This document shows positions 1 through 13,661 of a stretch of DNA of 54,812 nt, in pieces. The notes beneath the pieces were generated by a model. The model was not told the origin of the DNA and made no database searches. It worked only from the letters and a program-made list of their open reading frames with translations. Every line of letters begins with the position of its first letter. Position 1 is the stretch's first letter. The stretch covers positions 1 to 54,812 of the forward strand of contig NW_025062305.1 of assembly GCF_000002995.4 (NCBI RefSeq), read 5' to 3'. The position numbers and the translations under genes were made by a program. Source of the stretch: Brugia malayi (Eukaryota > Nematoda > Chromadorea > Rhabditida > Onchocercidae).

Positions 1-3000
1 TAATATATCACTAAAGCACATTTTTGATTAATTCATACCATTCTCTACTGATATAATAGATTAATTCATACCGTTTTGTGCAAATATAATAATATCACTA
101 AAGGACATTTGATTAATTCATACCATTTCTCTACTGATATAATAGATAAATTCATACCGTTTGTGTGCAAATATAATAATATCACTAAAGACATTATGAT
201 TAATTCATACCATTTCTCTACTGATAGAATAGATTAATTCATACCGCTTGTGTGCAAATATAATAATATCACTAAAGACATTTGATAAATTCATACCGTT
301 TGTGTGCAATATATAATAATATCACTAAAGGACATTTTGATTAATTCATAACCATTTCTCTACTGATATAATAGATTAATTCATACCGTTTGTGTGCAAA
401 TATATAATATCACTAAAAGACATTTTGATTAATTCATACCATTTGTGTGCAAATATAATAATATCACTAAAGGACATTTTGATTAATTCATACCATTTCT
501 CTACTGATATTATAGATTAATTCATACCGTTTGTGTGCAAATATAATAATATCACAAAGACATTTTGATAAATTCATACCATTTCTCTACTGATATAATA
601 GATTAATTCATACCGTTTGTGTGCAAATATAATAATTTCACTAAAGGACATTTTGATTAATTCATACCATTTCTCTACTGATAAAATAGATTACTTCATA
701 CCGTTTGTGTGCAAATATAATAATATCACTAAAGGACATTTTGATTATTTCATACCATTTCTCTACTGATATAATAGATAAATTCATACCGTTTGTGTGC
801 AAATATAATAATATCACTAAAGGAAATTTTGATAATTCATACCATTTCTCTACTGATATTATAGATTAATTCATACCGTTTGGTGCAAATATAATAATAT
901 CACTAAAGGACATTTTGATTAATTCATACCATTTCTCTACTGATATAATTATAAATTCATACCGTTTGTGTGCAAATATAATAATATCACTAAAGGACAT
1001 TTTGATTAATTCATACCGCTTGTGTGCAAATATAATAATATCACTAAAGGACATTTTGATTAATTCATACCATTTCTCTACTGATATAATAGATTAATTC
1101 ATACCGTTTGTGTGCAAATATAATAATATCACTAAAGGACATTTTGATTAATTCATACCATTTCTCTACTGATATAATAGATTAATTCATACCGTTTGTG
1201 TGCAAAATAAATAATATCACTAAAGACATTTTGATTAATTCATACCATTTCTCTACTGATATAATAAGATTATTCATACCGTTTGTGTGCAAATATAATA
1301 ATATCACTAAAGGACATTTTGATTATTTCATACCATTTCTCTACTGATATAATAGATAAATACATACCGTTTGTGTGCAAATATAATAATATCACTAAAG
1401 GAAACTTTGATTAATTCATACCGTTGTGTGCAAATATAATAATATCACTAAAGACATTTTGATTAATTCATACCATTTCTCTAAGGACATTTTGATTAAT
1501 TCATACCGTTTGTGTGCAAATATAATAATATCACTAAAGGACATTTTGATTAATTCATACCATTTCTCTACTGAATAATAGATTAATTCATACCGTTTGT
1601 GTGCAAATATAATAATATCACTAAAGAAATTTTGATTAATTCATACGGTTTGTGTGCAAATATAATAATATCACTAAAGGACATTTGATTAATTCATACC
1701 ATTTCTCTACTGATATATATAGATTAATCATACCGTTTGTGTGCAAATATAATAATATCACTAACGGACATTTTGATTAATTCATACCATTTCTCTACTG
1801 ATATAATAGATTAATTCATACCGTTTGTGTGCAAATATAATAATATCACTAAAGGACATTTTGATTAATTCATACCATTTCTCTACTGATATAATAGATA
1901 ATTCATGCCGTTTGTGTGCAAATATATTAATATCACTAAAGGACATTTTGATTAATTCATACCATTTCTCTACTGATATAATAGATAAATTCATACCGTT
2001 TGTGTGCAAATATAATATATCACTAAAGGACATTTTGATTAATTCATAACCATTTCTCTACTGATATAATAGATAAATTCATACCGTTTGTGTGCAAATA
2101 TAATAATATCACTAAAGGAAATTTTGATTAATTCATACCGTTTGTGTGCAAATATAATAATATCACTAAAGGACATTTGATTAATTCATACCATTCTCTA
2201 CTGATATAATAGATAAATTCATACCGTTTGTGTGCAAATATAATAATATCACTAAAGACATTATGATAATTCATACCATTTCTCTACTGATATAATAGAT
2301 TAATTCATACCGTTTGTGTGCAAATATAATAATATCACTAAAGGACATTTTGATTAATTCATACCATTTGTGTGCAAATATAATAATATCACTAAAGACA
2401 TTTGATAATTCATACCATTTCTCTACTGATATATAGATTAATTCATACCGTTTGTGTGCAAATAATAATAATATCACTAAAGGACATTTTGATAAATTCA
2501 TACCATTTCTCTACTGATATAATAGATTAATTCATACCGTTTGTGTGCAAAATATAATAATTTCACTAAAGGACATTTTGATTAATTCATACCATTTCTC
2601 TACTGATAAAATAGATTACTTCATACCGTTTGTGTGCAAATATAATAATATCACTAAGGACATTTTGATTATTTCATACCATTTCTCTACTGATATAATA
2701 GATAAATTCATACCGTTTGTGTGCAAATATAATAATATCACTAAAGGACATTTTGATTAATTCATACTGTATGTGTGCAAATATAATAATATCACTAAAG
2801 GACATTTTGATTAATTCATACCATTTCTCTACTGATATAATAGATTAATTCATACCGTTTGTGTGCAATATAATAATATCACTAAAGACATTTTGATTAA
2901 TCATACCATTTCTCTACTGATATAATAGATTAATTCATACCGCTTGTGTGCAAATATAATAATATCACTAAAGACATTTTGATTAATTCATATACCATTT

Positions 3001-6000
3001 CTCTACTGATATAATAATTAATTCATACCGTTTGTGTGCAAATATAATAATATCACTAAAGGACATTTTGATTAATTCATACCATTTCTCCTGATATAAT
3101 AGATTAATTCATACCGTTTGTGTGCAAATATAATAATATCACTAAAGGACATTTTGATTGTTTCATACCATTTCTCTACTGATATAATAGATTAATTCAT
3201 AACCGTTTTGTGCAAATATAATAATATCACTAAAGAAATTTTGATTAATTCATACCGTTTGTGTGCAAATATATAATATCACTAAAGGACATTTTGATTA
3301 ATTCATACCATTTCTCTACTGATATTATAGATTAATTCATACCGTTTGTGTGCAAATATAATATTATCACTAAAGGACATTTTGATTAATTCATACCATT
3401 TCACTACAGATATAATAGATTAATCATACCGTTTGTGTGCAAATATAATAATATCACTAAAAGAAATTTGATTAATTCATACCGTTTGGTGCAAATATAA
3501 TAATATCACTAAAGGACATTTTGATTAATTCATACCATTTCTCTACTGATATAATAAATTAATTCATACCGTTTGTGTGCAAATATAATAATATCACTAA
3601 AGGACATTTTGATTAATCATACCATTTCTCTACTGATATAATAGATAATTCATACCGTTTGTGTGCAAATATAATAATATCACTAAAGGACATTTGATTA
3701 ATTCATACATTTCTCTACTGATATAATAGATTAATTCATACCGTTTTGTGTCAAATATAATAATATCACTAAAGGACATTTTGATTAATTCATACCATTC
3801 TCTACTGATATAATAGATTAATTCATACCGTTTGTGTGCAAATATAATAATATCACTAAAGGACATTTGATTAATTCATACCGTTTGTGTGCAAATATAA
3901 TAATATCACTAAAGGACATTTGATTAATTCATACCATTTCTCTACTGATATAATAGATAAATTCATACCGTTTGTGTGCAAATATAATAATATCACTAAA
4001 GGACATTATGATTAATTCAATACCATTTCTCTACTGATATAATAGATTAATTCATACCGCTTGTGTGCAAATATAATAATATCACTAAAGGACATTTTGA
4101 TTAATTCATACCATTTCTCTACTGATATAATAGATTAATTCATACCGTTTGTGTGCAAAATATAATAATATCACTAAAGGACATTTGATTATTTCATACC
4201 ATTTCTCTACTGATATAATAGATTAATTCATACCGTTTGTGTGCAAATATAATAATATCACTAAAGGACATTTTGATTAATTCATACCATTTCTCTACTG
4301 ATATAATAGAATAATTCATACCGCTTGTGTGCAAAATATAATAATATCACTAAAGGACATTTTGATTAATTCATACCATTTCTCTACTGATATAATAGAT
4401 TAATTCATACCGTTTGTGTGCAAATATAATAATATCACTAACGGACATTTTGATTAATTCATACCATTTCTCTACTGATATAATAGATTAATTCATACCG
4501 TTTGTGTGCAAAATATAATAATATCACTAAAGGACATTTTGATTAATTCATACCATTTCTCTACTGATATAATAGATTACTTCATACCGTTTGTGTGCAA
4601 ATATAATAATATCACTAAAGGACATTTGATTAATTCATACCATTTCTCTACTGATATAATAGATAAATTCATACCGTTTGTGTGCAAATATAATAATATC
4701 ACTAAAGCACATTTTGATTAATTCATACCATTTCTCTACTGATATAATAGATTAATTCATACCGTTTGTGTGCAAATATAATAATATCACTAAAGGACAT
4801 TTGATTAATTCATACCGTTTGTGTGCAAATATAATAATATCACTAAAGGACATTTTGATTAATTCATACCATTTCTCTACTGATATAATAGATAAATTCA
4901 TACCGTTTGTGTGCAAATATAATAATATCACTAAAGGACATTATGATTAATTCATACCATTTCTCTACTGATATAATAGATTAATTCATACCGTTTGTGT
5001 GCAAATATAATAATAATCACTAAAGGACATTTGATTAATTCATACCGTTTGTGTGCAAATATAATAATATCACTAAAGGACATTTTGATTAATTCATACC
5101 ATTTCTCTACTGATATTATAGATTAATTCATACCGTTTGTGTGCAAATATAATAATATCACTAAAGGACATTTGATAAATTCATACCATTTCTCTACTGA
5201 TATAATAGATTAATTCATACCGTTTGTGTGCAAATATAATAATTCACTAAAGGACATTTTGATTAATTCATACCATTTCTCTACTGATAAAATAGATTAC
5301 TTCATACCGTTTGTGTGCAAATATAATAATATCACTAAAGACATTTGATTAATTCATACCATTTCTCTACTGATATAATAGATAAATTCATACCGTTTGT
5401 GTGCAAATATAATAATATCACTAAAGGAAATTTTGATTAATTCATACGGTATGTGTGCAAATATAATAATATCACTAAAGGACATTTTGATTAATTCATA
5501 CCATTTCTCTACTGATATAATAGATTAATTCATACCGTTTGTGTGCAAATATAATAATACACTAAAGACATTTTGATTAATTCATACCATTTCTCTACTG
5601 ATATAATAGATTAATTCATACCGCTTGTGTGCAAATATAATAATATCACTAAAGGACATTTGATAATTCATACCATTTCTCTACTGATATAATAGATTAA
5701 TTCATACCGTTTGTGTGCAAATATAATAATATCACTAAAGGACATTTTGATTAATTCATACCATTTCTCAACTGATATAATAGATTAATTCATACCGTTT
5801 GTGTGCAAATATAATAATATCACTAAAGGACATTTTGATTGTTTCATACCATTTCTCTACTGATATAATAGATAAATACATACCGTTTGTGTGCAAATAT
5901 AATAATATCACTAAAGGAAACTTTGATTAATTCATACCGTTTGTGTGCAAATATAATAATATCACTAAAGGACATTTGATTAATTCATACCATTTCTCTA

Positions 6001-8103
6001 CTGATATTATAGATTAATTCATACCGTTTGTGTGCAAATATAATATTATCACTAAAGGACATTTTGATTAATCCATACCATTTCACTACTGATATAATAG
6101 ATTAATTCATACCGTTTGTGTGCAAATATAATAATATCACTAAAGGAAATTTGATTAATTCATTCGCTTGTGTGCAAATATAATAATATCACTAAAGGAC
6201 ATTTTGATTAATTCATACCATTTCTCTACTGATATAATAGATTAATTCATACCGTTTGTGTGCAAATATAATATTATCACTAAAGGACATTTTGATTAAT
6301 CCATACCATTTCTCTACTGATATAATAGATTAATTCATACCGTTTGTGTGCAAATATAATAATACACTAAAGACATTTTGATTAATTCATACCATTTCTC
6401 TACTGATATAATAGATTACTTCATACCGTTTGTGTGCAAATATAATAATATCACTAAAGACATTTTGATTAATTCATACCATTTCTCTACTGATATAATA
6501 GATAAATTCATACCGTTTGTGTGCAAATATAATAATATCACTAAAGGAAATTTGATTAATTCATACCGTTTGTGTGCAAATATAATAATATTCACTAAAG
6601 GACATTTTGATTAATTCATACCATTTCTCTACTGATATAATAGATAAATTCATACCGTTTGTGTGCAAATATAATAATATCACTAAAGACATTATGATTA
6701 ATTCATACCATTTCTCTACTGATATAATAGATTAATTCATACCGCTTGTGTGCAAATATAATAATTTCACTAAAGGACATTTTGATTAATTCATACCATT
6801 CTCTACTGATATAATAGATTAATTCATACCGTTTGTGTGCAAATATAATGATATCACTAAAGGACATTTTGATTATTTCATACCATTTCTCTACTGATAT
6901 AATAGATTAATTCATACCGTTTGTGTGCAAATATAATAATATCACTAAAGGAAATTTTGATTAATTCATACCGTTGTGTGCAAATATAATAATATCACTA
7001 AAGGACATTTGATTAATTCATACCATTTCTCTACTGATATTATAGATTAATTCATACCGTTTGTGTGCAAATATAATAATATCACTAAAGGACATTTTGA
7101 TTAATTCATACCATTTCTCTACTGATATAATAGATTAATTCATACCGTTTGTGTGCAAATATAATAATATCACTAAAGGACATTTTGATTAATTCATACC
7201 ATTTCTCTACTGATATAATAGATTATTCATACCGTTTGTGTGCAAATATAATAATATCACTAAAGGACATTTTGATTAATTCATACCATTTCTCTACTGA
7301 TATAATAGATTAATTCATACCGTTTGTGTGCAAATATAATAATATCACTAAAGGACATTTTGATTAATTCATACCATTTCTCTACTGATATAATAGATTA
7401 CTTCATACCGTTTGTGTGCAAATATAATAATATCACTAAAGGACATTTTGATTAATTCATACCATTTCTCTACTGATATAATAGATAAATTCATACCGTT
7501 TGTGTGCAAATATAATAATATCACTAAAGGACATTTTGATTAATTCATACCATTTCTCTACTGATATAATAGATAAATTCATACCGTTTGTGTGCAAATA
7601 TAATAATATCACTAAAGGAAATTTTGATTAATTCATACCGTTTGTGTGCAAATATAATAATATCACTAAAGGACATTTTGATTAATTCATACCATTTCTC
7701 TACTGATATAATAGATTAATTCATACCGTTTGTGTGCAAATATAATAATATCACTAAAGGACATTTTGATTAATTCATACCATTTCTTCTACTGATATAA
7801 TAATTGATTAATTCATACCGTTTGTGTGCAAATATAATAATATCACTAAAGGACATTTTGATTAATTCATACCGTTTGTGTGCAAATATAATAATATCAC
7901 TAAAGGACATTTTGATTAATTCATACCATTTCTCTACTGATATAATAGATTAATTCATACCGTTTGTGTGCAAATATAATAATATCACTAAAGGACATTT
8001 TGATTAATTCATACCATTTCTCTACTGATATAATAGATTAATTCATACCGTTTGTGTGCAAATATAATAATATCACCAAAGGACATTTTGATTAATTCAT
8101 ACC
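1..8103. repeat. Two-module satellite DNA array (34 + 54 bp, 88-bp dimer)
   Basis: The whole stretch is a tandem array. Module P is about 34 bp (CATTTCTCTACTGATATAAT core) and module Q about 54 bp (GTTTGTGTGCAAATATAATA core). Both end in the same GATTAATTCATACC word, so they share junctions. The usual order is P-Q-P-Q, but P is skipped repeatedly and gives Q-Q. There are roughly 90-100 repeats. The left end is cut by the window edge; the right end is sharp at about 8103. An 88-bp period is not a multiple of three, so the short reading frames inside it (with recurrent SFSDIIIFAHKRYEL-type peptides) are incidental. Single-base indels are frequent, mostly in runs of A, T or G, and become rare in the last kilobase. 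Confidence 0.97.
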
Positions 8104-9840
8104 TGAGCAGTTACAAGCTAGCGCAGTAATGCAAACATAGCATGACGTAGTATATGAATTTCTCAGATAAATTAAGCTCAAAAGAAATGCTGATTTTAAT
8201 TATGATAAAAATCACCCAGGCATAAAACAGCTAAAAATCGGTATTGGCAACATTCGAATAGATGGTCCGTGACAAGTATGAAGACTTAATGTCTTACCAA
8301 TTTATTGTAAATATTACTGATAAAATTTCAACATACCGCAAAGCCAGACATAGAAAAATGGAAGAAAGCATATATCCAGATATATGAACTGTTTGTGAAA
8401 GTTTAAAAGCCATGATATAACTGGGACACAAATCAGCCTGCTGAACTTGAAGATTGGTTACTTTCCAGCAAATGAACATCGCTACTTCTTAAAGATATCA
8501 ACTTATCACAGTCAGAAGCACATATCATGATGAGGCAGTAATCCAAAACATATAATATCATACAATGTCGCATCTGATTTATTAAATATCTTCACGCGCT
8601 GAAGTGCTCCGAACTAGAATCCTAAAAAAAAAAGTGGAACTGCACTTTACATTACAAAAATGAAAGAATGAAACATGGATATTTTGATTTGTTAAACAAA
8701 AGAACTAAAGATGTATAGCACTTCTAAACATAAAGAACTTCAGTGCTTACTGGAATATCCACAATGCATCTACCATCTTTCCTCTCGCATATCAGTTGCA
8801 CTCCATGTATAATTCTTTAAAAAAAATCTTATTAAAGTTTATAAAATACAGAAGGAAAACCACTGAACGAATGTAATAAATACTACACCACGAATAGGCT
8901 CATTAGTAATTAATAATGAATTTCCAATAAATAAAACAAAGAAGAACAAGAACAGGAAGGTACTACTACTTTAGAACGCAATACAGGAAGAGAGGGAACT
9001 GTTCATTTCTAAATTCAGGAAAACTTGATTCCTAGAATCAAGTTTTCCTGAATTTGGTGTGATTTTTTCCACAGTTTTCTGAAACAGTAGACAGAATCTC
9101 TCACCTTTCCTAAGATGTTCAGGAAAGAGGTACCGTTTCATTGCTTCGATAAACAACGTACCCATCCACACAAAAAATACCTCATCACATGTTTGAACCT
9201 AATCTGTGATATGGCCGAAATGTAACCCGCAACGAAACAACGCATCCCATTTGCACTATTGAAAGGAATATGCATTCAGTAATATTTTGAGTTAACGCAA
9301 CATGAAGTGAAGCGACATCAAATAGAATGACGTCCCATCCAGAAGGGCATTTTTTGAATATTGAAGCTTTTGTCCAAGACAGAAATGATAAAGGTTAAAG
9401 TGGAAGCTTTGATTTGTTACCATTGTATTTTGAGTGATAAATCAAAGCAGGTTGTGTTTATTCATTGGATATGTATTAAAACAAACTAATCGACTTAATT
9501 TAATTAACTAGTATTATTTTGTCTGGCGAGTTACAACTGCTGTCTTTTTATGTCATTTACATATGCAATTTCTACGAACTTTACTTAATCGAAGTGACAG
9601 CAATTCAGCAATAACATTTCCGGAAGTTTTGACAAAATAAAAGTATTCTGTGGTTTGTTAAATTGATCTTAACCGGAGTGATTTAAAAGGTTTTTGGATT
9701 GGCGCGTTTTTTGAATATTTGTCTGTAGATATAAGCAATTTTTTTTTTTGTAACTTGTTTACCATCACGCTACAATCAATCTATGAACGAACATTTCTCA
9801 TCTTTTATGGCTTTTTTATCTAATCTCAACCATTTTATCC
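8104..9840. other. Unique AT-rich spacer between satellite and VAMP-like gene
   Basis: No convincing gene is seen here on either strand. Short minus-strand open frames near 8.3-8.5 and 9.0-9.2 kb have no recognisable domain and no clear splice context. The only structured object is the hairpin at 9011-9055. The right part, just before 9860, should contain the promoter and 5' leader of the downstream gene, but no element can be named. Confidence 0.5.
9011..9055. repeat. Perfect 21-bp hairpin with 3-nt loop
   Basis: Arms 9011-9031 and 9035-9055 are exact reverse complements around the spacer CTA. A perfect stem of this length in single-copy DNA is unlikely by chance. It could be a MITE remnant, a small-RNA hairpin or a cruciform; the sequence does not decide. 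Confidence 0.9.
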
Positions 9841-9847
9841 TTTATAG
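9841..9847 (+). promoter_or_regulatory. Probable trans-splice acceptor before the VAMP-like gene
   Basis: A T-rich tract ending TTTATAG lies 12 bases before the ATG at 9860. No upstream coding exon is visible. In nematodes this placement is typical of the spliced-leader acceptor, so the mature mRNA probably starts with a spliced leader here. An ordinary intron acceptor after a noncoding first exon is the alternative. Confidence 0.5.
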
Positions 9848-9859
9848 TTTAAGGTTAAA

Positions 9860-10519
9860 ATGGAATCCTTTAGTCTTCCGGTAACTTATATTGGTAGAGT
9901 AACAACACTAGATTCAAACAGAGTTCAGAAAATCCAAAGGGAGCTTGAAGAAGTAATAAAAATTGTTCGAAGTGATATCGATCGTATCATTGAGCGTGAA
10001 GGTCGGCTGAAGAATCTAACCGTACGCGCCGGTAATTTCTTTTTCAGGACTTTCACAGATTCTTAAAGTATTTGAATGTATATTTTTAAGGCAGAGGAAA
10101 ATTCCAACGTCAGAAATATCTATAGATCATAATTGCATATTTAGTTAATTTTTCTTGACTAATCTAAGAAAAACCACAACTTTTATTTCATAACTTTATG
10201 CTATTATAGTGCGATATTTTACAGTGCGATGTATTTTAGAAAAATCTTTTCAACTTTATAAGAGCCTGCAAATTTCCTATGGCATTTCTAATCCCATTTC
10301 TATTGATTTAATCATTAAGGCAGTGCTTTTCTTAACTATAAGTGTAAGGTGTGATATCTTTATTTCTGTATTCATATTTTAGACGAGATGGAAGCTCGAG
10401 CAGGACAGTTTTCACGCAAGGCAATTCAAGTTAGACGTAACATATGGTGGCGTGGTGCACGTCTGACGATTACCATCGTTTGTACTTGTATGCTCTTCGT
10501 CGTCGGTATCATTGGTTAG
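9860..10519 (+). CDS. R-SNARE, VAMP/synaptobrevin-like, two exons
   Basis: Exon 1 is 9860-10031 and exon 2 is 10383-10519, joined across a GTAATT...TTTTAG intron that completes a GAC codon. The product is about 102 residues. Residues 21-80 form an R-SNARE helix colinear with VAMP: the zero-layer arginine is R37 in IVRSDIDRIIERE, followed by LKNLTVRADEMEARAGQF. Then comes the membrane-proximal basic and tryptophan patch (VRRNIWWRGAR), and an 18-residue hydrophobic anchor starting LTITIVCTCMLF ends the chain. There is no longin domain, so it belongs to the brevin class. It should sit tail-anchored in vesicle membranes, pairing with Q-SNAREs for fusion. The last codons read GGT TAG, but G|GTTAGT is also a good donor, so a longer spliced C-terminus is possible. 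The SNARE core is intact; which VAMP paralogue it is cannot be told. Confidence 0.85.
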
Positions 10520-13109
10520 TTGACTGTTATTTTGAACTTATTTCCAATAACATTTTAATTAATGAATGAATTTAAATATATGGTTTTTCGAGACAATCCT
10601 AACCATACTTGGATTTTTAGAATCACATAAAGATACAATTCTGCCATTAATAATTCGATTGATGGCAAATTCGCAGAATGGTAATATTCGTTTGAAATCC
10701 CAGATTGTAATTATTAGGAACAAGTAAAACCTGTATAGTAGGATTTTGGCTTACAATGCTTGGAGCAAATTATATTACCAGATATCCTAGTTTCAGTTCT
10801 TTCGATAAATGCGAAGAATAATAATGACTCTCCGTAATATGCATGATATGTCTAATTTGGTTTCTTATATATCTATATCTTTTAAGGATTTTCCACAGAA
10901 GTAATGTAATATTTCAATTTTGCATATGTGTAAAATTATTTTTAAGCTTTCTCAGGTTGTTTATTTTAATACTAGTAAACTTCAGCATTATTAGCTGTTG
11001 ATAATGCTTAACATTAGATTTTTTCCTGTATTGCATCAGTGAATGTCTATAGGAAATAAGAAATGTTTTTTATTTTAAAATCACAAAAATATAATTTGTT
11101 TTTTCAATTTTGTGTCGAGATTTAAAAATTAACAAGACACATATGAATTATTGAAATCTTTTATACATCTGGGAAGCATGTTACAGACCAACAAATTTTC
11201 TTATGCAATGAACAATATAGTAGGTATATACAACGTTTGTTTATCGATAATAGGAATATTTAAATTCCTAAAAAGTGTGAGGTTGAACTTTTCACATTGC
11301 TATCTGTGTTGTAGATGAAATGTTTAAAGATTGAGGTTCTAGATTCCCTCAATCTGTTTGTCGTTTGTTATTTCGAATCTTTCTATTAACTTCTAAAATA
11401 TTTTTAAGACAAAAATATGAAAATTATTGTGTTGTCCTATAAAGGTTTACATTAGTTTTTTTTCTGTATTGCATCAGTGAATGTCTATAGGAAATAAAAA
11501 ATGTTTTTTTACAGAAATTATATATTGATTTCAAGAAAAAATTAAGCACGTCTAACTGGTAGTCATCAGTTGATGTCTGAGATGAAAACAAATAGTGACA
11601 ATATCCTCCCATTAGGGTCATTTGCATAATCGAAAATTCATCGCAAGTTTTTCTAGTTACTCTGCTGATTAATTGTGTGAGGTGAATCGTTTGTAAAAAA
11701 AGAAATTTATTTAACAAATAGCAGGAAACGTTGGTAATTAACGAATATGTCTACTTTGGTAGCTATGGTTTTAGCTCTTGCACTCTTCTGCTGATTTTTG
11801 AGAAACCAAAAATTAGGTGAATTCTGAAATTTTTATAAATTTTTGTTAAACATATTTATAAAACTAACATCTGCTTATGCGACTGATATAATGATCCATA
11901 GGTACTGCGTGTAGTTCTTGATACATCAATTTCTTGTATTGCTCTTGAAAAATTTTTACCATTAAAAATATGAAGTGGAACGATGCAGAAGTGTTATGGA
12001 TAATCTTAACTGCATATGTGATTCTCAAAAAACTTTGAAGATAATTTTTCAAAACGGAGCCGAAATTGGGAGTGATATCTATGCAAAGGAAGATTGATCA
12101 TATGGAATTTTTGATATCTCTCTCATAGTAAGAACTTTTGGGTAGATTCAGAAGGACTCAATATACTCTCCCAAACTCAGTCTAAAGTTATTTAGATTGA
12201 GAAGCACTTGACAGTGAGTAATATTGAAGCAATCCAGTTGTCATAAGTTTTTTTTTTTGAGAGCTCATCTTACTCTTTTTATTAGCATAGAGACTTGCCT
12301 TTTTTTGTTACATGGAATAAAGCAGGTTTGCAGAGGTTTATAATTAGTTTGTACACGGTTTGTAATTGTTTGTAAATGGCTTGCAGTTGATTTGTAACGG
12401 TTTGTAAATAAATTGTAATTTGCAATAAATTGATTATAATAGAGTTTTTTTGAAGCCAGATACTAATCTGACATTGTTTTTGAAATGCTGGTAACGTGAT
12501 GAAATAATGAGAAAGCGAAATGATTTAGATATGATATAGATAGATTTATATAGAAATGAGTTGCATTAGTTTGATTATGCATTAAAAGTGATTGGAGTCA
12601 TTCAGTTAACGTTTTCAGTCATTTTGAGCGTAGGGATCTTGTGTCAATCTAATCGTGAATTATGATGAATAAATTTATCATATTATTATTTTCATTTAGT
12701 TCGACCTGCTCCTGCACTTTGTTTCAACAAAGCCAACGTGATCCAAATACACTTGCAAAACACACTTGTCCCTGAAAGAACAAAAGAGTTTAAAAATTGG
12801 TAAAAAATGTGACATCAATAAAGGCTGTATTTTGTCTACTATCACTATGCGATGATAAAAGTAAATATTCATAAATATCAAAACAGAGTACAAACAGTAA
12901 CATTACTATGAAAATAGTATGTTATAATGAGGATAGAAAAAATTTTAATTTCGTATCCTAAATAACTGATTATTCACTTCTTTGTTCTTTAAGTTTTGAT
13001 AATGCCATTTCTGTCACACCTTATCAACTCACAATCTTTCAATCATAATCTTTTTGAATTATTAGAACATAGCAAAACACAAAACGTTACACTATCAGAT
13101 AACGAAGTT
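10520..13109. other. Noncoding AT-rich interval downstream of the VAMP-like gene
   Basis: Short open frames on the minus strand (11.4-12.9 kb) show no known domain. The stretch contains a duplicated 65-bp word (separate entry), a small inverted repeat near 11332-11360 (AGATTGAGG and its complement), and a cluster of degenerate GGTTTGTAA words at 12340-12420. If the VAMP-like gene splices past 10515, this would include its intron and last exon, but no clear candidate exon is seen. Confidence 0.5.
11011..11512. repeat. Pair of ~65-bp direct repeats 440 bp apart
   Basis: The segment from ACATTAGATTTTTTCC at 11011-11075 recurs at 11449-11512, sharing the word TGTATTGCATCAGTGAATGT and the following TATAGGAAATAA. 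The copies differ by a few bases. It looks like a local segmental duplication or two copies of a small dispersed repeat. Confidence 0.8.
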
Positions 13110-13661
13110 TGTCGCGAATTATAACATCGCGAAAACTCCTATCTAATCTAAAAATAATCCCATAATATCATAAATATTCTCTACATAAATCTAATTTCTT
13201 AAGATTTTTCACATGTAATTTTCATCATAGATACGTTCAGTTCTCACATTGTAAATTCTCAATTTTTTAGACACTTCCGACTCTTCAGACATTGTAAAAC
13301 AATCTTACAGTATCTTAAATTATCTCTCTTTAAATCTAGTTTTTTTGGTTTATTACACATGTAATCTCATATCATAAATTCTTAATTCTCATGAACATTT
13401 CAGATTCTTCACATTATCTTAGACACGCCCAATTACCACTCATATAAAATTCAATCTAAAAAATTACAATTATTATTTGTCTTTAAGGTCGATTACTACT
13501 CCGGTTAACCAATTTCAATTCCTCCGGTCTTCTTTTATAAATTTCTTCTCTTTTTTTTATTGCTCGGTTTGTTAACATTACGTTCTAGAAAAATAAAGGT
13601 TTATTAATCTTCCTACTGTATTGCAACTATTCGAGTATCAACCAGACAACCTTTCACGACA
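13110..13661 (+). mobile_element. Solo LTR of a Pao/BEL-type element with 5-bp target duplication
   Basis: The 552-bp unit begins TGTCGCGAATT and ends TTTCACGACA, so its ends are the inverted pair TGTCG/CGACA. It is flanked by identical AAGTT pentamers at 13105-13109 and 13662-13666, the size of duplication made by Pao/BEL integrases. A poly(A) signal AATAAAG lies at 13592-13598. No internal coding sequence follows, so it is a solo LTR left by LTR-LTR recombination. A close relative in opposite orientation is at 51061-51604. Confidence 0.9.

Noticed and set aside
866..6614. Repeated short open frames (peptides with SFSDIIIFAHKRYEL or IISLKDILINSYHF)
   Set aside because: They are translations of the satellite; the 88-bp period is not a multiple of three and the frames end at every indel.
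1..8103. CRISPR array
   Set aside because: There are no unique spacers between the repeats, and the surroundings are eukaryotic.
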